A DNA stretch of 34,585 nucleotides from Candidatus Microgenomates bacterium (GCA_023245215.1 JAHFKS010000010.1:1-34585), one strand, 5' to 3'; numbered from the stretch's first letter, positions 1-9,442 are shown. A program made the numbers and translations. The notes: generated by a model from the letters alone, not told the origin.

Positions 1-1
1 A

Positions 2-577
2 TTTCTCCGGCAGGATCCGAACATAATTTTGGTCGGTGAAATCCGAGACAAAGAAACCACCCAGTTGGCAATTCAAGCAGCATTGACGGGACATTTGGTT
101 TTTTCCACACTGCACACCAACGATTCGGCCACGGCGATCCCCAGACTGATTGATCTCGGCGCCGAGCCTTTTTTGATCGCTTCGGTATTGACCGCAGTAA
201 TGGCCCAACGTATCTGCCGGCGCATCTGTCCTCACTGCAAGACAACTTATGAACCGATCGCCCAGGTCAAAGAAAATATTAAAGCAATTTTGGGGCCTTT
301 TTTGCCAAAAATCTATGAAACCCAGTCCATAAAACTCACCAAAGGAGCGGGTTGTGTTGAATGTAATCAGACCGGTTATTTAGGAAGGATTGCCATTTTT
401 GAAGTTTTAAAAGTCTCGTCTTCTATAAATAAAATGATTTTACAACAGGAGTCAGCCAGGAATATAGAAGAACAGGCAAAAAAAGAAGATTTAATCGTAA
501 TGAAGCAGGACGGATATCTCAAGGCTCTTGAGGGTATTACGACAATTGAAGAAGTGTTGAGAGTCGCTGAAACATAA
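2..577 (+). CDS. pilB: Type IV pilus assembly ATPase PilB/GspE, C-terminal part (cut by window edge)
   Basis: Hexameric ATPase that powers pilus extension at the inner face of the membrane. The reading frame is open from base 2, so the gene enters from the left and only the last 191 codons are present. Visible in order: the Walker B segment ([15 protein letters not shown]), the His box ([11 protein letters not shown]), and a four-cysteine zinc site typical of the PilB/GspE C-domain, formed by CPHC and, about 45 residues later, CVEC followed by [12 protein letters not shown]. That cysteine pair arrangement separates it from PilT. The Walker A part lies outside the window. The stop is one base before pilT, and pilC follows, so the three form one operon for extension, retraction and the membrane platform. 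Confidence 0.95.
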   Translation, partial: FLRQDPNIILVGEIRDKETTQLAIQAALTGHLVFSTLHTNDSATAIPRLIDLGAEPFLIASVLTAVMAQRICRRICPHCKTTYEPIAQVKENIKAILGPFLPKIYETQSIKLTKGAGCVECNQTGYLGRIAIFEVLKVSSSINKMILQQESARNIEEQAKKEDLIVMKQDGYLKALEGITTIEEVLRVAET

Positions 578-578
578 T

Positions 579-1643
579 ATGGAATTAAATAAACTATTGC
601 AATTAGTGATTGATAAACAGGCTTCGGATCTGCATCTCGTTCCTGAATATTTTCCGACAATCAGAGTGGCGGGTGAACTTTTCCAGCTATCGACGATGAC
701 TAAAATATCCGCACCGATGGCAGAACAGATGCTGCTGACTCCTTTAAGCGGCGAGCAGAAGGAAAGTTTTCTGGCCAACAGGGAGCTTGATCTGGCGCTT
801 ACTTATAATAATAACCGTTTCCGCGTCAACTTATATTATGCCAAAGGAGTCATTTGCGGCAGTTTCAGATTGATACCGTCAACCATCAAAAGCATCGAAG
901 AGCTGGGTCTTCCGGCGATATTAAAAAAATGCGTTGATTTCCGACAGGGGCTTGTCCTTTTGACAGGCCCGACAGGAGAGGGTAAGTCGACTACCCTGGC
1001 TTCCATTATCAATGAGATAAATCATAAATATGCAAAACACATCATCACAATTGAGGATCCTATCGAATATATTTATTCTGTTTCAAAATCAATTATTTCC
1101 CAAAGAGAACTCCATCAAGACACTCATTCCTGGAGCTTATCTTTAAAATCGGCTTTGAGAGAAGATCCGGACGTTATTCTTGTCGGAGAAATGCGGGATT
1201 TTGACACAATTTCCTTGGTTTTAACAGCCGCCGAAACCGGCCATTTGGTTTTTTCCACGCTTCATACAAATTCAGCACCGGAATCGATCGACAGGATTAT
1301 TGACATTTTTCCACCGCACCAGCAAAATCAGGTTAAAAACCAGCTGGCAACAGTTTTAAAAATGATAGTTACTCAAAGACTAGTCCCAAAGCAGAACAGC
1401 ATTGAAAGAATTCCAGCTTCGGAAATTCTTATCAGCAATTCGGCCGTGTCAACGACCATAAGAGAAGGAAAAACTTACCTGATTAATAATATTCTTGAGA
1501 CTTCAGAAGGAGAAGGGTTTATCCTTTTTGAAAAAAACCTCCTCTCCCTTTATAAGGCCGGCTTGATATCAAAAGAAACCGCATTTTCTTATGCAATCAG
1601 GCCAAAGGAACTGGAGAAATTTATAAAAATAACCCGCTCTTAA
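579..1643 (+). CDS. pilT: Twitching motility / pilus retraction ATPase PilT
   Basis: 354-residue RecA-fold ATPase that drives pilus retraction. The N-terminal domain carries the PilT-like ASDLHL motif (residues 15-20). Walker A is GPTGEGKST (130-138), with Glu where most PilT proteins have Ser; this still fits the P-loop pattern. The Asp box is TIEDPIEY (157-164), Walker B ends in ILVGEMRD (200-207), and the His box [10 protein letters not shown] is at 222-231. There is no four-cysteine zinc module, and the C-terminal region resembles the PilT AIRNLIRE-type segment (NSAVSTTIREGK), so PilT is preferred over a second PilB. It starts one base after the pilB stop without a Shine-Dalgarno sequence, which points to translational coupling. 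Confidence 0.93.
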   Translation: MELNKLLQLVIDKQASDLHLVPEYFPTIRVAGELFQLSTMTKISAPMAEQMLLTPLSGEQKESFLANRELDLALTYNNNRFRVNLYYAKGVICGSFRLIPSTIKSIEELGLPAILKKCVDFRQGLVLLTGPTGEGKSTTLASIINEINHKYAKHIITIEDPIEYIYSVSKSIISQRELHQDTHSWSLSLKSALREDPDVILVGEMRDFDTISLVLTAAETGHLVFSTLHTNSAPESIDRIIDIFPPHQQNQVKNQLATVLKMIVTQRLVPKQNSIERIPASEILISNSAVSTTIREGKTYLINNILETSEGEGFILFEKNLLSLYKAGLISKETAFSYAIRPKELEKFIKITRS

Positions 1644-1647
1644 ATCC

Positions 1648-2850
1648 ATGATTTTCAAATACAAAGCTCTCAAAGGCACGGAGATGATTGAAAAACAGAT
1701 TCAAGCTGTTTCGAGCGACTCTGTTGTTGATTATTTAAAGAAAAATGGTTATTTTCCTGTTTCTGTTACTGAAGTCAAAGAGCAGCAGTTGAGTTTTCTT
1801 AACGCATTAAATAACAAAGTAAATTTTAATGACGTTGTCGATTTTACCCGTCAAATTGCCATAATGCTCAATGCCGGACTGACATTGATAGATGCCTTGG
1901 AGATTTTGAAAAAACAGATTAGTAAGCCGGGTATGCAAAAAATGGTCAATGATATTGATTCGGATATAAAAGGCGGAGGTTCTTTTTCTTCTGCCTTGGG
2001 AAAATATCCGAATAATTTTTCCGGCCTTTATATTGCTTTGGTCAGGTCGGGTGAAGCATCGGGGAAATTGGGCGAAATCCTGCTCCGCTTGGCCGACAAT
2101 CTTGAAAAAGAAAGAGAGTTTAAAAGCAAGTTAAAAGGAGCGCTGATTTATCCTTCTTTAATTTTGGTTGGTATGTTTGTCGTCATGTTTATAATGATTA
2201 CTTTTGTCATTCCTAAACTACTGAACCTATATAAGGATTTTAACGTCGAACTGCCGATGACAACGCAAATTTTAATTCTTATTTCTTCTTTTTCTGTCAA
2301 ATTTTGGCCGTTGATGGTTATCGGCATTTTCGCCGGAAGCTATTTTGTAAGAAAATACCTAAAAACAAAAAATGGAAAGCTTAATTTCGACAGACTGGCT
2401 CTTAAGCTGCCTGTAATGGGCAAAGTAATTTCCATATCAGCATTGGTTGATACGACAAGAACTTTGGCGATACTTATCGGTGCTGGAGTTTCGATTCTCG
2501 ATGCATTATCAATAGTCATTGATACGACGGAAAATATGATTTATCAGAAAGCCTTTATCAGCGTTAGCCATAAAGTAGAAAAAGGCCAGTCACTGGGAGT
2601 CTCACTTGATCAGGAGGGAATTTTTCCGCCGATTTTAGTCCAGATGAGCCAGGTGGGAGAGCAAACAGGCAATCTTGACGATACTTTATTTCGCCTTTCA
2701 AAATATTTTGAAATGGAATCAGAAATTTCCATTAAGTCGATGACGACTTTGATTGAGCCGATGATTCTGGTGATTTTAGGATTCGGCGTCGGTTTTCTGG
2801 TTTTATCCGTCATTACTCCTATTTACAACCTGACGTCTTCGTTTAAATAA
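1648..2850 (+). CDS. pilC: Type IV pilus inner-membrane platform protein PilC/GspF
   Basis: 400-residue polytopic membrane protein of the GspF/PilC family, the platform on which PilB and PilT act. The N-terminus (MIFKYKALKGTEM) has the usual F-Y-A-x-G-like opening. Two GspF repeats are visible: the first around residues 65-190 (FTRQIAIMLNAGLTLIDAL) with a strong membrane segment near 168-192, the second from about 270 (TRTLAILIGAGVSILDAL) ending in a hydrophobic segment near 370-392. A third membrane segment sits near 215-235. It starts four bases after pilT. Its stop codon is directly adjacent to the stop codon of recG on the other strand, with no base between. No pilin or prepilin peptidase is in the window. 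Confidence 0.94.
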   Translation: MIFKYKALKGTEMIEKQIQAVSSDSVVDYLKKNGYFPVSVTEVKEQQLSFLNALNNKVNFNDVVDFTRQIAIMLNAGLTLIDALEILKKQISKPGMQKMVNDIDSDIKGGGSFSSALGKYPNNFSGLYIALVRSGEASGKLGEILLRLADNLEKEREFKSKLKGALIYPSLILVGMFVVMFIMITFVIPKLLNLYKDFNVELPMTTQILILISSFSVKFWPLMVIGIFAGSYFVRKYLKTKNGKLNFDRLALKLPVMGKVISISALVDTTRTLAILIGAGVSILDALSIVIDTTENMIYQKAFISVSHKVEKGQSLGVSLDQEGIFPPILVQMSQVGEQTGNLDDTLFRLSKYFEMESEISIKSMTTLIEPMILVILGFGVGFLVLSVITPIYNLTSSFK

Positions 2851-4857
2851 TCAATCCCTGGCAACTATCCCCTTTTGGTAGTTGTCGACCTTTTTTTTTA
2901 ATAACCGGTAATTTGTAATTGAAAAATGGCTGTCGAAATATCCGACGGCTTTTTTGGTTTTATCAATCAAAGCATAGTCTCCGAATGAAGCAATTTTCAG
3001 TTCTATAAATCCGTGTTGTTTCATTCCATAAATGTCACCCGGGCCGCGGATTTTTAAATCCTCTTCAGCCAATTTATTTCCGTCGGAAGTCTGAGAAAAA
3101 AATCTCAATCTTTCGATTACGGGTAGAGAATCGGTTTCAGAAAACAAAAAACAATATGATTGTTTATCACCTCTCCCGACCCGACCTCGTAACTGGTGCA
3201 GTTGGGCCAGGCCGAAACGTTCTGCTCCCTCTATCAGCATGATAGTCGCATTAGGGATATCGACGCCGACTTCAACGACCGGCGTCGCCACGAGAATGTC
3301 GGTTTTCCGGTTGTTAAAGTCTTCCATTATTTTATTTTTTTCTTTACCTTTTATTTTTCCATGAAGCAGACCGATTTTAAAATCCGGAAAGATTTTTTTG
3401 AGATTTTCGTATTCGGCTTTGGCGGCTTTGACAGATTTCATAGTTTCTATTTCAGACTCTTCAATCAGGGGGCAGACAATAAAGATTTGAGATTGATGAT
3501 TTAAGATTTCAGATCTCATCCATTGATATCCGGCCTGTCTTTTTTCTTTTGAAACATAGAAAGTTTTTACACGTTTTCGTCCAGGCGGCATTTCATCTAT
3601 GATAGACAGGTCCAACTCTCCATAAAGAGTCAGCGCGACCGTACGGGGTATCGGTGTTGCCGTCATCGACAGCAGATGAGGAGTTATGCCTTTATTTTTT
3701 AATTCAGCCCTCTGGGCGACTCCAAATCGGTGCTGTTCGTCGACTATAACTAAGCCGACTTTTTCCAATTTAAATTTTTTACTCACCAAAGCATGAGTTC
3801 CGACTACAATGTCATTTCCGTTTATTTTCTGTGAACCAGTCTGCAGCCCGATTTTGACAGGAAATTTTTTAAATAATTTAACTAAAGTTTGATAGTGTTG
3901 CGTTGCTAAAATTTCCGTAGGAGCCATTAAGAGCGACCTGTATCCGTTGAGGTACGCCAGATAACAGGTCAAGGCGGCGACGACTGTCTTTCCCGACCCG
4001 ACTTCTCCCTGTAAAAAGCGGTTCATCGGATTGTCCTTTTTTAGATCGCTAGATATTTCTTTCCAAACCCGATGTTGAGCTTTTGTTAACTTAAAAGGAA
4101 GGCTTTCTATAAATTTATTGATTAACTTTTCATTTTTACCAGTCAAGATAAATTTATTGGTCACTTTTTCTTTTTCCCATTCTTTTTTAACCAGCCTTGA
4201 AGACAGCTGAATAGTAAATAGTTCGTCAAAAGCCAGTCTTTCCCTGGCTTTTTTTTCAGATTCTAAAGAATCGGGGAAATGAATTTGCTGGTATGCGGTT
4301 GGTTCACCCATAAGATTATTGAATAAAATTATTTTTTCCGGAAAAATCTCTTCGGGGAAACTCTCTATAAACATCATTTTTTCCCTGATGGTTCTCGAAG
4401 ATAATCCTTTCTTTTCCGGATATATCGGAATAATTCTGGCCGTATGAACTCTCTTTCCATTGACTTCATACTCTTTCGGTTTTATCGACAGTTTTTTGCC
4501 GTATTGTTCGATGATTCCGGCGGCGCTTATATTCATTCCTTTTTTTAGCAGCCGCAGTAAATAAGGCTGGTTGTAAAATCCAAGCTCTATCTCGCCAGTT
4601 CCGTCATCCAACTTAAATACCTGGATTTTTAAACCGGTTCTGGTAATTTGGTATTTTGATTGTGAGATTACTCCTTCAACCGTCACAGTTTCTCCGGGCT
4701 GCAGTCTGTTTATTTTTGAAACTATGGAGTAGTCCTCATAACGGAATGGGAAATAGTTGATTAAATCAAGATAAGTATTAATTTCCAAAGATTGGAATTT
4801 TTTGATAGTAACAGAACTGGTCCTTGGAAGCGAAGAAATTGGTTCTGATAAGTTCAT
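2851..4857 (-). CDS. recG: ATP-dependent DNA helicase RecG
   Basis: 668-residue superfamily 2 helicase that reverses stalled forks and branch-migrates Holliday junctions. The N-terminal wedge/OB domain (about 50-135) is followed by helicase motifs: Walker A GEVGSGKT (284-291), DEQH (373-376), SMTATPIPRT (397-406), and motif VI QLRGRVGRG in the second RecA lobe. The C-terminal region ends in the family's usual short domain. The ATG at 4857 has TAAAAT seven bases upstream, a possible leaderless promoter, but a 36-codon membrane peptide gene stops only ten bases upstream and could be co-transcribed. It ends in TGA, which supports the standard code. RecG, RuvA and RuvC all occur in this window, in separate places. 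Confidence 0.96.
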   Translation of the reverse strand: MNLSEPISSLPRTSSVTIKKFQSLEINTYLDLINYFPFRYEDYSIVSKINRLQPGETVTVEGVISQSKYQITRTGLKIQVFKLDDGTGEIELGFYNQPYLLRLLKKGMNISAAGIIEQYGKKLSIKPKEYEVNGKRVHTARIIPIYPEKKGLSSRTIREKMMFIESFPEEIFPEKIILFNNLMGEPTAYQQIHFPDSLESEKKARERLAFDELFTIQLSSRLVKKEWEKEKVTNKFILTGKNEKLINKFIESLPFKLTKAQHRVWKEISSDLKKDNPMNRFLQGEVGSGKTVVAALTCYLAYLNGYRSLLMAPTEILATQHYQTLVKLFKKFPVKIGLQTGSQKINGNDIVVGTHALVSKKFKLEKVGLVIVDEQHRFGVAQRAELKNKGITPHLLSMTATPIPRTVALTLYGELDLSIIDEMPPGRKRVKTFYVSKEKRQAGYQWMRSEILNHQSQIFIVCPLIEESEIETMKSVKAAKAEYENLKKIFPDFKIGLLHGKIKGKEKNKIMEDFNNRKTDILVATPVVEVGVDIPNATIMLIEGAERFGLAQLHQLRGRVGRGDKQSYCFLFSETDSLPVIERLRFFSQTSDGNKLAEEDLKIRGPGDIYGMKQHGFIELKIASFGDYALIDKTKKAVGYFDSHFSITNYRLLKKKVDNYQKGIVARD

Positions 4858-4867
4858 TGAAAGTATT

Positions 4868-4978
4868 TTACCTGATAAATAAAGGCGCTAACGATGACAA
4901 AATCAAAAGCAGTGAAGAAACAACGACGATTACTTTCCACAAAGAATCTCTTTTTATTTTCCTGCCCATTATTTTCAT
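4868..4978 (-). CDS. 36-residue single-pass membrane peptide upstream of recG
   Basis: A short open frame that a length filter would miss. Translation gives a basic N-terminus (MKIMGRKIKRDSLWK), then one hydrophobic segment of about 20 residues (VIVVVSSLLLILSSLAPLFI) and a final Arg, consistent with a single-pass membrane peptide, Lys/Arg side in the cytoplasm. Support for it being real is the promoter: TATAAT at 4986-4991 on this strand, exactly seven bases from the ATG, sharing its bases with the divergent promoter of the penicillin-binding protein. It stops ten bases before recG. I do not recognise the family and propose no function. The alternative is that this is only the recG leader. 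Confidence 0.6.
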   Translation of the reverse strand: MKIMGRKIKRDSLWKVIVVVSSLLLILSSLAPLFIR

Positions 4979-4985
4979 TAGATTT

Positions 4986-4993
4986 ATTATACT
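4986..4993. promoter_or_regulatory. Bidirectional -10 element ATTATACT (membrane peptide/recG and PBP)
   Basis: The eight bases ATTATACT read TATACT (4988-4993) on + and TATAAT (4991-4986) on -. Each -10 box is seven bases from an ATG: 5001 on + and 4978 on -. Neither side has a convincing -35 box. The start codons are only 22 bases apart, so transcription in both directions would have to be mutually exclusive at any moment. Confidence 0.65.
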
Positions 4994-5000
4994 ATTTTTT

Positions 5001-7547
5001 ATGTATTTATCCCGTCGCCTTCGTTTTCGGCAGCAATATTCCCGCCAAAGACTTTTGGCCTATGCCTTGATTATTGCCACTGCCATGGTAATTGTCGGTT
5101 TTATTTTTTCTTTTGGTCTTTTTGCCTGGTATGCTAAGGACTTACCTTCACCGAGCAAGCTCTCCCAAGTGACCGGTTACTCTACTGTTTTTCAGGACAG
5201 AAATGGAAAGATTCTTTATGATATGTATAAAGATAAAAACCGGGTTCCTGCCTCATTCGACGAGATTCCAAGTTATTTAAAACAGGCAACAATATCCATC
5301 GAAGACAAAAATTTTTACAAGCACGGTGGAATTTCTCAGTTTGGAATTATCAGAGCTGGTATCAACATTTTGCTCGGTCGCGGCCTCCAGGGCGGGTCGA
5401 CAATCACTCAGCAGCTGATAAAAAATGTATTGCTTACTTCAAGGCAGACTATATCCAGAAAAATACAGGAAATGATTTTGGCAATGGAGGTGGAAAGGCG
5501 CTACAAAAAAGACGACATATTATTAATGTATCTTAACGAGTCGCCTTACGGCGGTAGTTTTTGGGGCGTGAAGACGGCGGCTAAAGGTTATTTCGGCAAA
5601 GACGTCAAAGATTTAAATCTGGTCGAGTCGGCGATTCTGGCTGGATTGCCCCAATCACCGAGCAGCTATTCGCCCTTTATAGGCAAAAATGACGCTTGGC
5701 GCGGTCGCGCAAAAGACGTTTTGAGGAGGATGAGGGAAGATCAATATATTACTAACGATCAGGAAAAAACCGCTCTTGCCAGTCTCGCGAAAATCAAATT
5801 TACTTCACCCAAACTTGTTATTGATGCGCCGCACTTTGTTTTTTATGTTAAAGACCAAATCGATAAAGAATACGGCGAAAAATTAATCGACCAGGGAATA
5901 AAAATAAAAACCACCCTTGATTTAGACGTTCAAAAAACAACGGAAAAAATTGTCGCTGAAGAAATAGAAAAACTCAAAGGATTGAATGCGACAAACGGCG
6001 CAGTAGTTGTTTTGGATTCCAAAACAGGCGACATCTTGGCAATGGTTGGTTCCTATGATTTTAACGACGAGAAATTCGGCAAGTTCAATGCTGCTTTGGG
6101 TTTAAGGCAGCCGGGTAGCGCGATAAAACCGGTTACTTACGCAACGGCGTTTGAAAAAGGCTATACTCCTTCGACAGTATTGATGGATGTAAAAACGGAG
6201 TTTTCTTCCGGGTCCACAGGTGACAAGCCGTATACGCCGGTTAACTATGATGGAAAATTCCGGGGGCCGATGCAGGTCAGGTTTGCTTTGGGCAACTCGG
6301 AAAATATTCCTGCCGTAAAAATGCTCGCTATGGCCGGCCTTCGTGATTTTTTACAGAAAGCAAACGATATGGGTTTAACGCAGTTCGCGCCGACGGATGA
6401 AAACTTAAGGAGATTTGGACTTTCGGTAACTTTGGGAGGCGGAGAAACAACTTTGCTCAATCTGACTTCGGCTTTTTCGGTTTTTGCCGCCGGCGGTCAA
6501 AAAAAAGACACTTCTTCAATATCGGAAATAACCGACTTCAAAGGAAAAACGATTTATAAACAAGTCAGGGTAAGGGAAAAACAGGTAATATCACCGGAAG
6601 TAGCATTTTTGCTTTCCCATATTTTGTCAGACAACAACGCAAGGTTAGATATCTTTGGACCGAATTCTTATCTCAATATTCCCGGAAAAACAGTTTCCGT
6701 CAAAACCGGAACGACCGATGACAAGCGCGACAACTGGGCTGTCGGTTATACAAAATCTATTACCGTCGGCGTCTGGGTGGGAAATAACGATAACACTCCT
6801 ATGAATCCGAAAATCGCTTCTGGTGCAACCGGCGCCTCCCCCATTTTTTACAGATTGATGAGAGAGTTGCTGAAAAATCACGAAGACGGAATCATGGATA
6901 AGCCGGATAAAGTAAAGGCTCTCACAGTTGATGCTTACCTTGGCGGTTTGCCGAAAGACGGCTACCCTACCCGGAGCGAGTATTTTATAGAAGGAACAGA
7001 ACCGAAAGACGTCTCTCCTTATTATAAGAAACTAAAAATATCCAAAAGCACCGGCAAATTAGCTAACGACGTTGAGGTGAAAAACGGGAACTATGATGAA
7101 AAAGATTTTATTGTCATTACTGAAAGCGACCCGGTCTCCGCCGACGGAAAAAACCGCTGGCAGGAAGGAATAGACGCCTGGGTAAAAGACCAGGGCGATT
7201 CCAAGTTCCATCCGCCGACCGAGACTTCAGATGCATCGTCCGAAGACGTAGTTGTTTCCATTAAGAATCCCTCTGGCCAACAAAGCGTCAATTCAAACAA
7301 CGTGGAAATCAAAGCCAAAATAATAAGTATTGCCAAAATAAAAAACGTCAAAATCAAAATAAACGGCTCTGATGTGAAATCAATCGACGGAGACAATAAA
7401 GATATAGATGAAACGATAAATTTAACTGATGGAGCATATGAACTTCAGGTAGTGGCGACTAATGAAAAAGATAAGCAGGGTGAGTCAACGATTAAATTTG
7501 GAGTAAACAAGCCTTGGGATTACGTTACACCGACGCCGACTCCATAA
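5001..7547 (+). CDS. Class A penicillin-binding protein (bifunctional transglycosylase/transpeptidase)
   Basis: 848-residue peptidoglycan synthase. From the chosen ATG: short basic cytoplasmic tail, one membrane anchor (about 20-43), GT51 glycosyltransferase with catalytic Glu101 in EDKNFYKHGG and the GGSTITQQLIKN motif, then a transpeptidase with SAIK (Ser373-Lys376), SEN (433-435) and KTGT (568-571). After the catalytic part comes an Ig-like extracellular tail (about 750-840) ending in TPTPTP. An upstream frame is open to 4824, but the ATG at 5001 is chosen because it gives the normal short tail plus anchor and lies seven bases after TATACT, as in other genes here. It indicates a peptidoglycan wall. 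A weak hairpin overlaps the convergent pheT end. Confidence 0.95.
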   Translation: MYLSRRLRFRQQYSRQRLLAYALIIATAMVIVGFIFSFGLFAWYAKDLPSPSKLSQVTGYSTVFQDRNGKILYDMYKDKNRVPASFDEIPSYLKQATISIEDKNFYKHGGISQFGIIRAGINILLGRGLQGGSTITQQLIKNVLLTSRQTISRKIQEMILAMEVERRYKKDDILLMYLNESPYGGSFWGVKTAAKGYFGKDVKDLNLVESAILAGLPQSPSSYSPFIGKNDAWRGRAKDVLRRMREDQYITNDQEKTALASLAKIKFTSPKLVIDAPHFVFYVKDQIDKEYGEKLIDQGIKIKTTLDLDVQKTTEKIVAEEIEKLKGLNATNGAVVVLDSKTGDILAMVGSYDFNDEKFGKFNAALGLRQPGSAIKPVTYATAFEKGYTPSTVLMDVKTEFSSGSTGDKPYTPVNYDGKFRGPMQVRFALGNSENIPAVKMLAMAGLRDFLQKANDMGLTQFAPTDENLRRFGLSVTLGGGETTLLNLTSAFSVFAAGGQKKDTSSISEITDFKGKTIYKQVRVREKQVISPEVAFLLSHILSDNNARLDIFGPNSYLNIPGKTVSVKTGTTDDKRDNWAVGYTKSITVGVWVGNNDNTPMNPKIASGATGASPIFYRLMRELLKNHEDGIMDKPDKVKALTVDAYLGGLPKDGYPTRSEYFIEGTEPKDVSPYYKKLKISKSTGKLANDVEVKNGNYDEKDFIVITESDPVSADGKNRWQEGIDAWVKDQGDSKFHPPTETSDASSEDVVVSIKNPSGQQSVNSNNVEIKAKIISIAKIKNVKIKINGSDVKSIDGDNKDIDETINLTDGAYELQVVATNEKDKQGESTIKFGVNKPWDYVTPTPTP

Positions 7548-7572
7548 GTCTTATTAGTCTTATTAGACTAAT
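7547..7572. repeat. Nine-base repeat pair plus inverted copy at convergent gene ends
   Basis: Two tandem copies of AGTCTTATT (7547-7555, 7556-7564) are followed by AGACTAAT, which is complementary to the second copy. ATTAGTCT (7553-7560) and AGACTAAT (7565-7572) form an 8-bp stem with a TATT loop. It covers the PBP stop region and the pheT stop codon, so it may act as a weak two-way terminator, although neither strand has a long T run. The same nine-base unit (AATAAGACT on the other strand) occurs inside the PEP synthase gene near 31076. Confidence 0.5.
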
Positions 7573-9440
7573 TTGTCCAATTCCCCTTTGGCTTCTTCTT
7601 CGATGAGGTTGCGATCCATTGAAGAGTAATAAAAGCGGAGAGTGAGTTTGTTATTGAATTGTGAAACAACCTCGACATTTATCAATAATTTTGAACTCAA
7701 AGCTTTTTCTTTTAATGATCTATAAGTATTATTTTTATCCAGGATAAAAGTTTTATCCAGCTTAATCACCGAATATTGGTTTAATTGTTTGAATTTCGGA
7801 ACCGACTGATAATTTTTAATCAGCTTGGATAATTCTATTTCCGTTACGAAAATGCCGTTTTTTTCTTTAATGTTTTCTGTAACGTCAAGCTTTATATTCA
7901 ATTCTTTATAAACTGCTTCTACTATTCCTTTTAAATCAAAATAATCGGTATTAGTTGCAATTCCCAGACGATAGTTTTCTTCTGGCAGGTCATTTTTTCT
8001 GGGAAGATAGACTTTTCCGATTTCAAAAAACCTCATGATGTCTTTTTTTCCTATATTGTCTTTGATGTTTTTGTACAAAGAAGGAAATAATGTGATCCGC
8101 AGGTATTCTATGTCTTCAGATATGCTGTTGGATAGCCTTAAGTGGTCTTCAATCTTTAATCCTGAATCCTGAATCATTTCTTTGGAAACCATCGAATAAT
8201 TTATCACCTCGTTTAGTCCAAGGTGTTTGAGCAATAATTTTATTTTGTTTTGAAAAACAAACAGGTCTTCCATTTCTTTTGGCTGTTCGACATAAGAGGG
8301 CGCCTGCAAACGTGAAGGAATATTTTGGTAACCATAGATTCTCGCTACTTCTTCAACCAAATCTTCCGGAATTGAAATGTCATATTTGCGGTAGGAAGGA
8401 ACGGTAACAGTCAAAAAATCCTTTTTTTCTTCCGCTCCAAATCCTAAGTTGGTTAGAATTTCCCTAATTTTTTTCCTGTCAATTTTTATACCAATCAATT
8501 TCTCGAAAGTTTCAAGCTTTATAACTATCGTCTTTTTTTTATAAGGGTTGGGGTAGATATCGTATATCTTTGAAGCCAGTTTTGCCGAAGCGTATTTTTG
8601 CAAGAGTTCCGTGCCGTAAACCAAAGTGGCTTCAACCCTTTCTTCATCGAGGCCTTTTTCAAAATAAGTCGCTGCCACGGTTCTGACTCCAGTGTTCATG
8701 ACGGTTTTGCGGACTTTTTCTTTGTTGTAGGTTTGGACAAAAAGGATAATGCGTTTGGTTTTGTTAGAAATGGCGGAATTGAGTCCGCCCATGATTCCGC
8801 AAAGGTCAACCAGCCTTCCCGATCCGTCTTCAATGACGATGTCTCCGCCAGGCAGGGTGATTTCCTGCTCGTCAAGGGTGGTAATTTTTTCGCCTTTTTT
8901 AGATTCACGCATTATCATGGTTTGTTTTTTGATTTCATCATAATCAAAGACATGGACGGGTTGCCCCAGAGTTAACATCAGATAGTTTGAAACATCAACG
9001 GCGTTATTGATGGATTTAATTCCAGCGGCAAGAACTCTTTCAGAGATAAATTTTGGCGAAGGGCCGATTTTGACATTGTCAAAAATAACCGCCGTAAATC
9101 GGGAGCACAGGTTTTTATCCTCAATTTTAACGTTTAAGGATAATCCGGAATTATTCTCTTTGATTTTTGTAAACTTATAAGCTGTTAATGGGTCAAACTT
9201 CAATTTAGCTTTTTTTCCGAACATCGGCAGGATGGCGGCTGCTTCCTGGGAAATGCCCAAAACCGACGCATAGTCTATTCGGTTGGAAATTATTTCAATG
9301 TCATAGACCCAGTCCCCATCAACTTTAGTTGCAGATTCTACAGATGGGCCGCACAAGGAAAGGTATTCTCTTATTTGGTCAGCCGTAGCGTCAGTTTCCA
9401 AATATTCCAGCAACCAATTATGAGTGATCTTTATATTCAT
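7563..9440 (-). CDS. pheT: Phenylalanyl-tRNA synthetase beta subunit, short form
   Basis: 625 residues, against about 800 in most bacteria. The start MNIKITHNWLLEYLE matches the bacterial B1 opening, but after about 40 residues the protein goes straight to YDIEIISNRIDYASVLGISQEAAAIL, the segment that normally follows the B2 EMAP/OB-like tRNA-binding domain. That domain (roughly 100 residues) is therefore absent. The B3/B4 editing region, the B5 domain and the synthetase-like core follow, and the C-terminal 85 residues fit a divergent ferredoxin-fold anticodon-binding domain. It forms an (alpha-beta)2 enzyme with PheS, whose gene ends two bases upstream. Co-transcribed with pheS. Confidence 0.93.
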   Translation of the reverse strand: MNIKITHNWLLEYLETDATADQIREYLSLCGPSVESATKVDGDWVYDIEIISNRIDYASVLGISQEAAAILPMFGKKAKLKFDPLTAYKFTKIKENNSGLSLNVKIEDKNLCSRFTAVIFDNVKIGPSPKFISERVLAAGIKSINNAVDVSNYLMLTLGQPVHVFDYDEIKKQTMIMRESKKGEKITTLDEQEITLPGGDIVIEDGSGRLVDLCGIMGGLNSAISNKTKRIILFVQTYNKEKVRKTVMNTGVRTVAATYFEKGLDEERVEATLVYGTELLQKYASAKLASKIYDIYPNPYKKKTIVIKLETFEKLIGIKIDRKKIREILTNLGFGAEEKKDFLTVTVPSYRKYDISIPEDLVEEVARIYGYQNIPSRLQAPSYVEQPKEMEDLFVFQNKIKLLLKHLGLNEVINYSMVSKEMIQDSGLKIEDHLRLSNSISEDIEYLRITLFPSLYKNIKDNIGKKDIMRFFEIGKVYLPRKNDLPEENYRLGIATNTDYFDLKGIVEAVYKELNIKLDVTENIKEKNGIFVTEIELSKLIKNYQSVPKFKQLNQYSVIKLDKTFILDKNNTYRSLKEKALSSKLLINVEVVSQFNNKLTLRFYYSSMDRNLIEEEAKGELDKLV

Positions 9441-9442
9441 AT

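Noticed and set aside
4824-5000. N-terminal extension of the penicillin-binding protein from 4824
   Set aside because: It would overlap recG and the membrane peptide gene, add a second hydrophobic stretch before the normal anchor, and place the ATG upstream of the TATACT promoter.
8598-8975. Antisense open frame of 125 codons in pheT, and similar frames opposite pheS, thrS and mtaB
   Set aside because: They mirror the codon pattern of well-supported genes on the other strand and lack promoters and recognisable domains.
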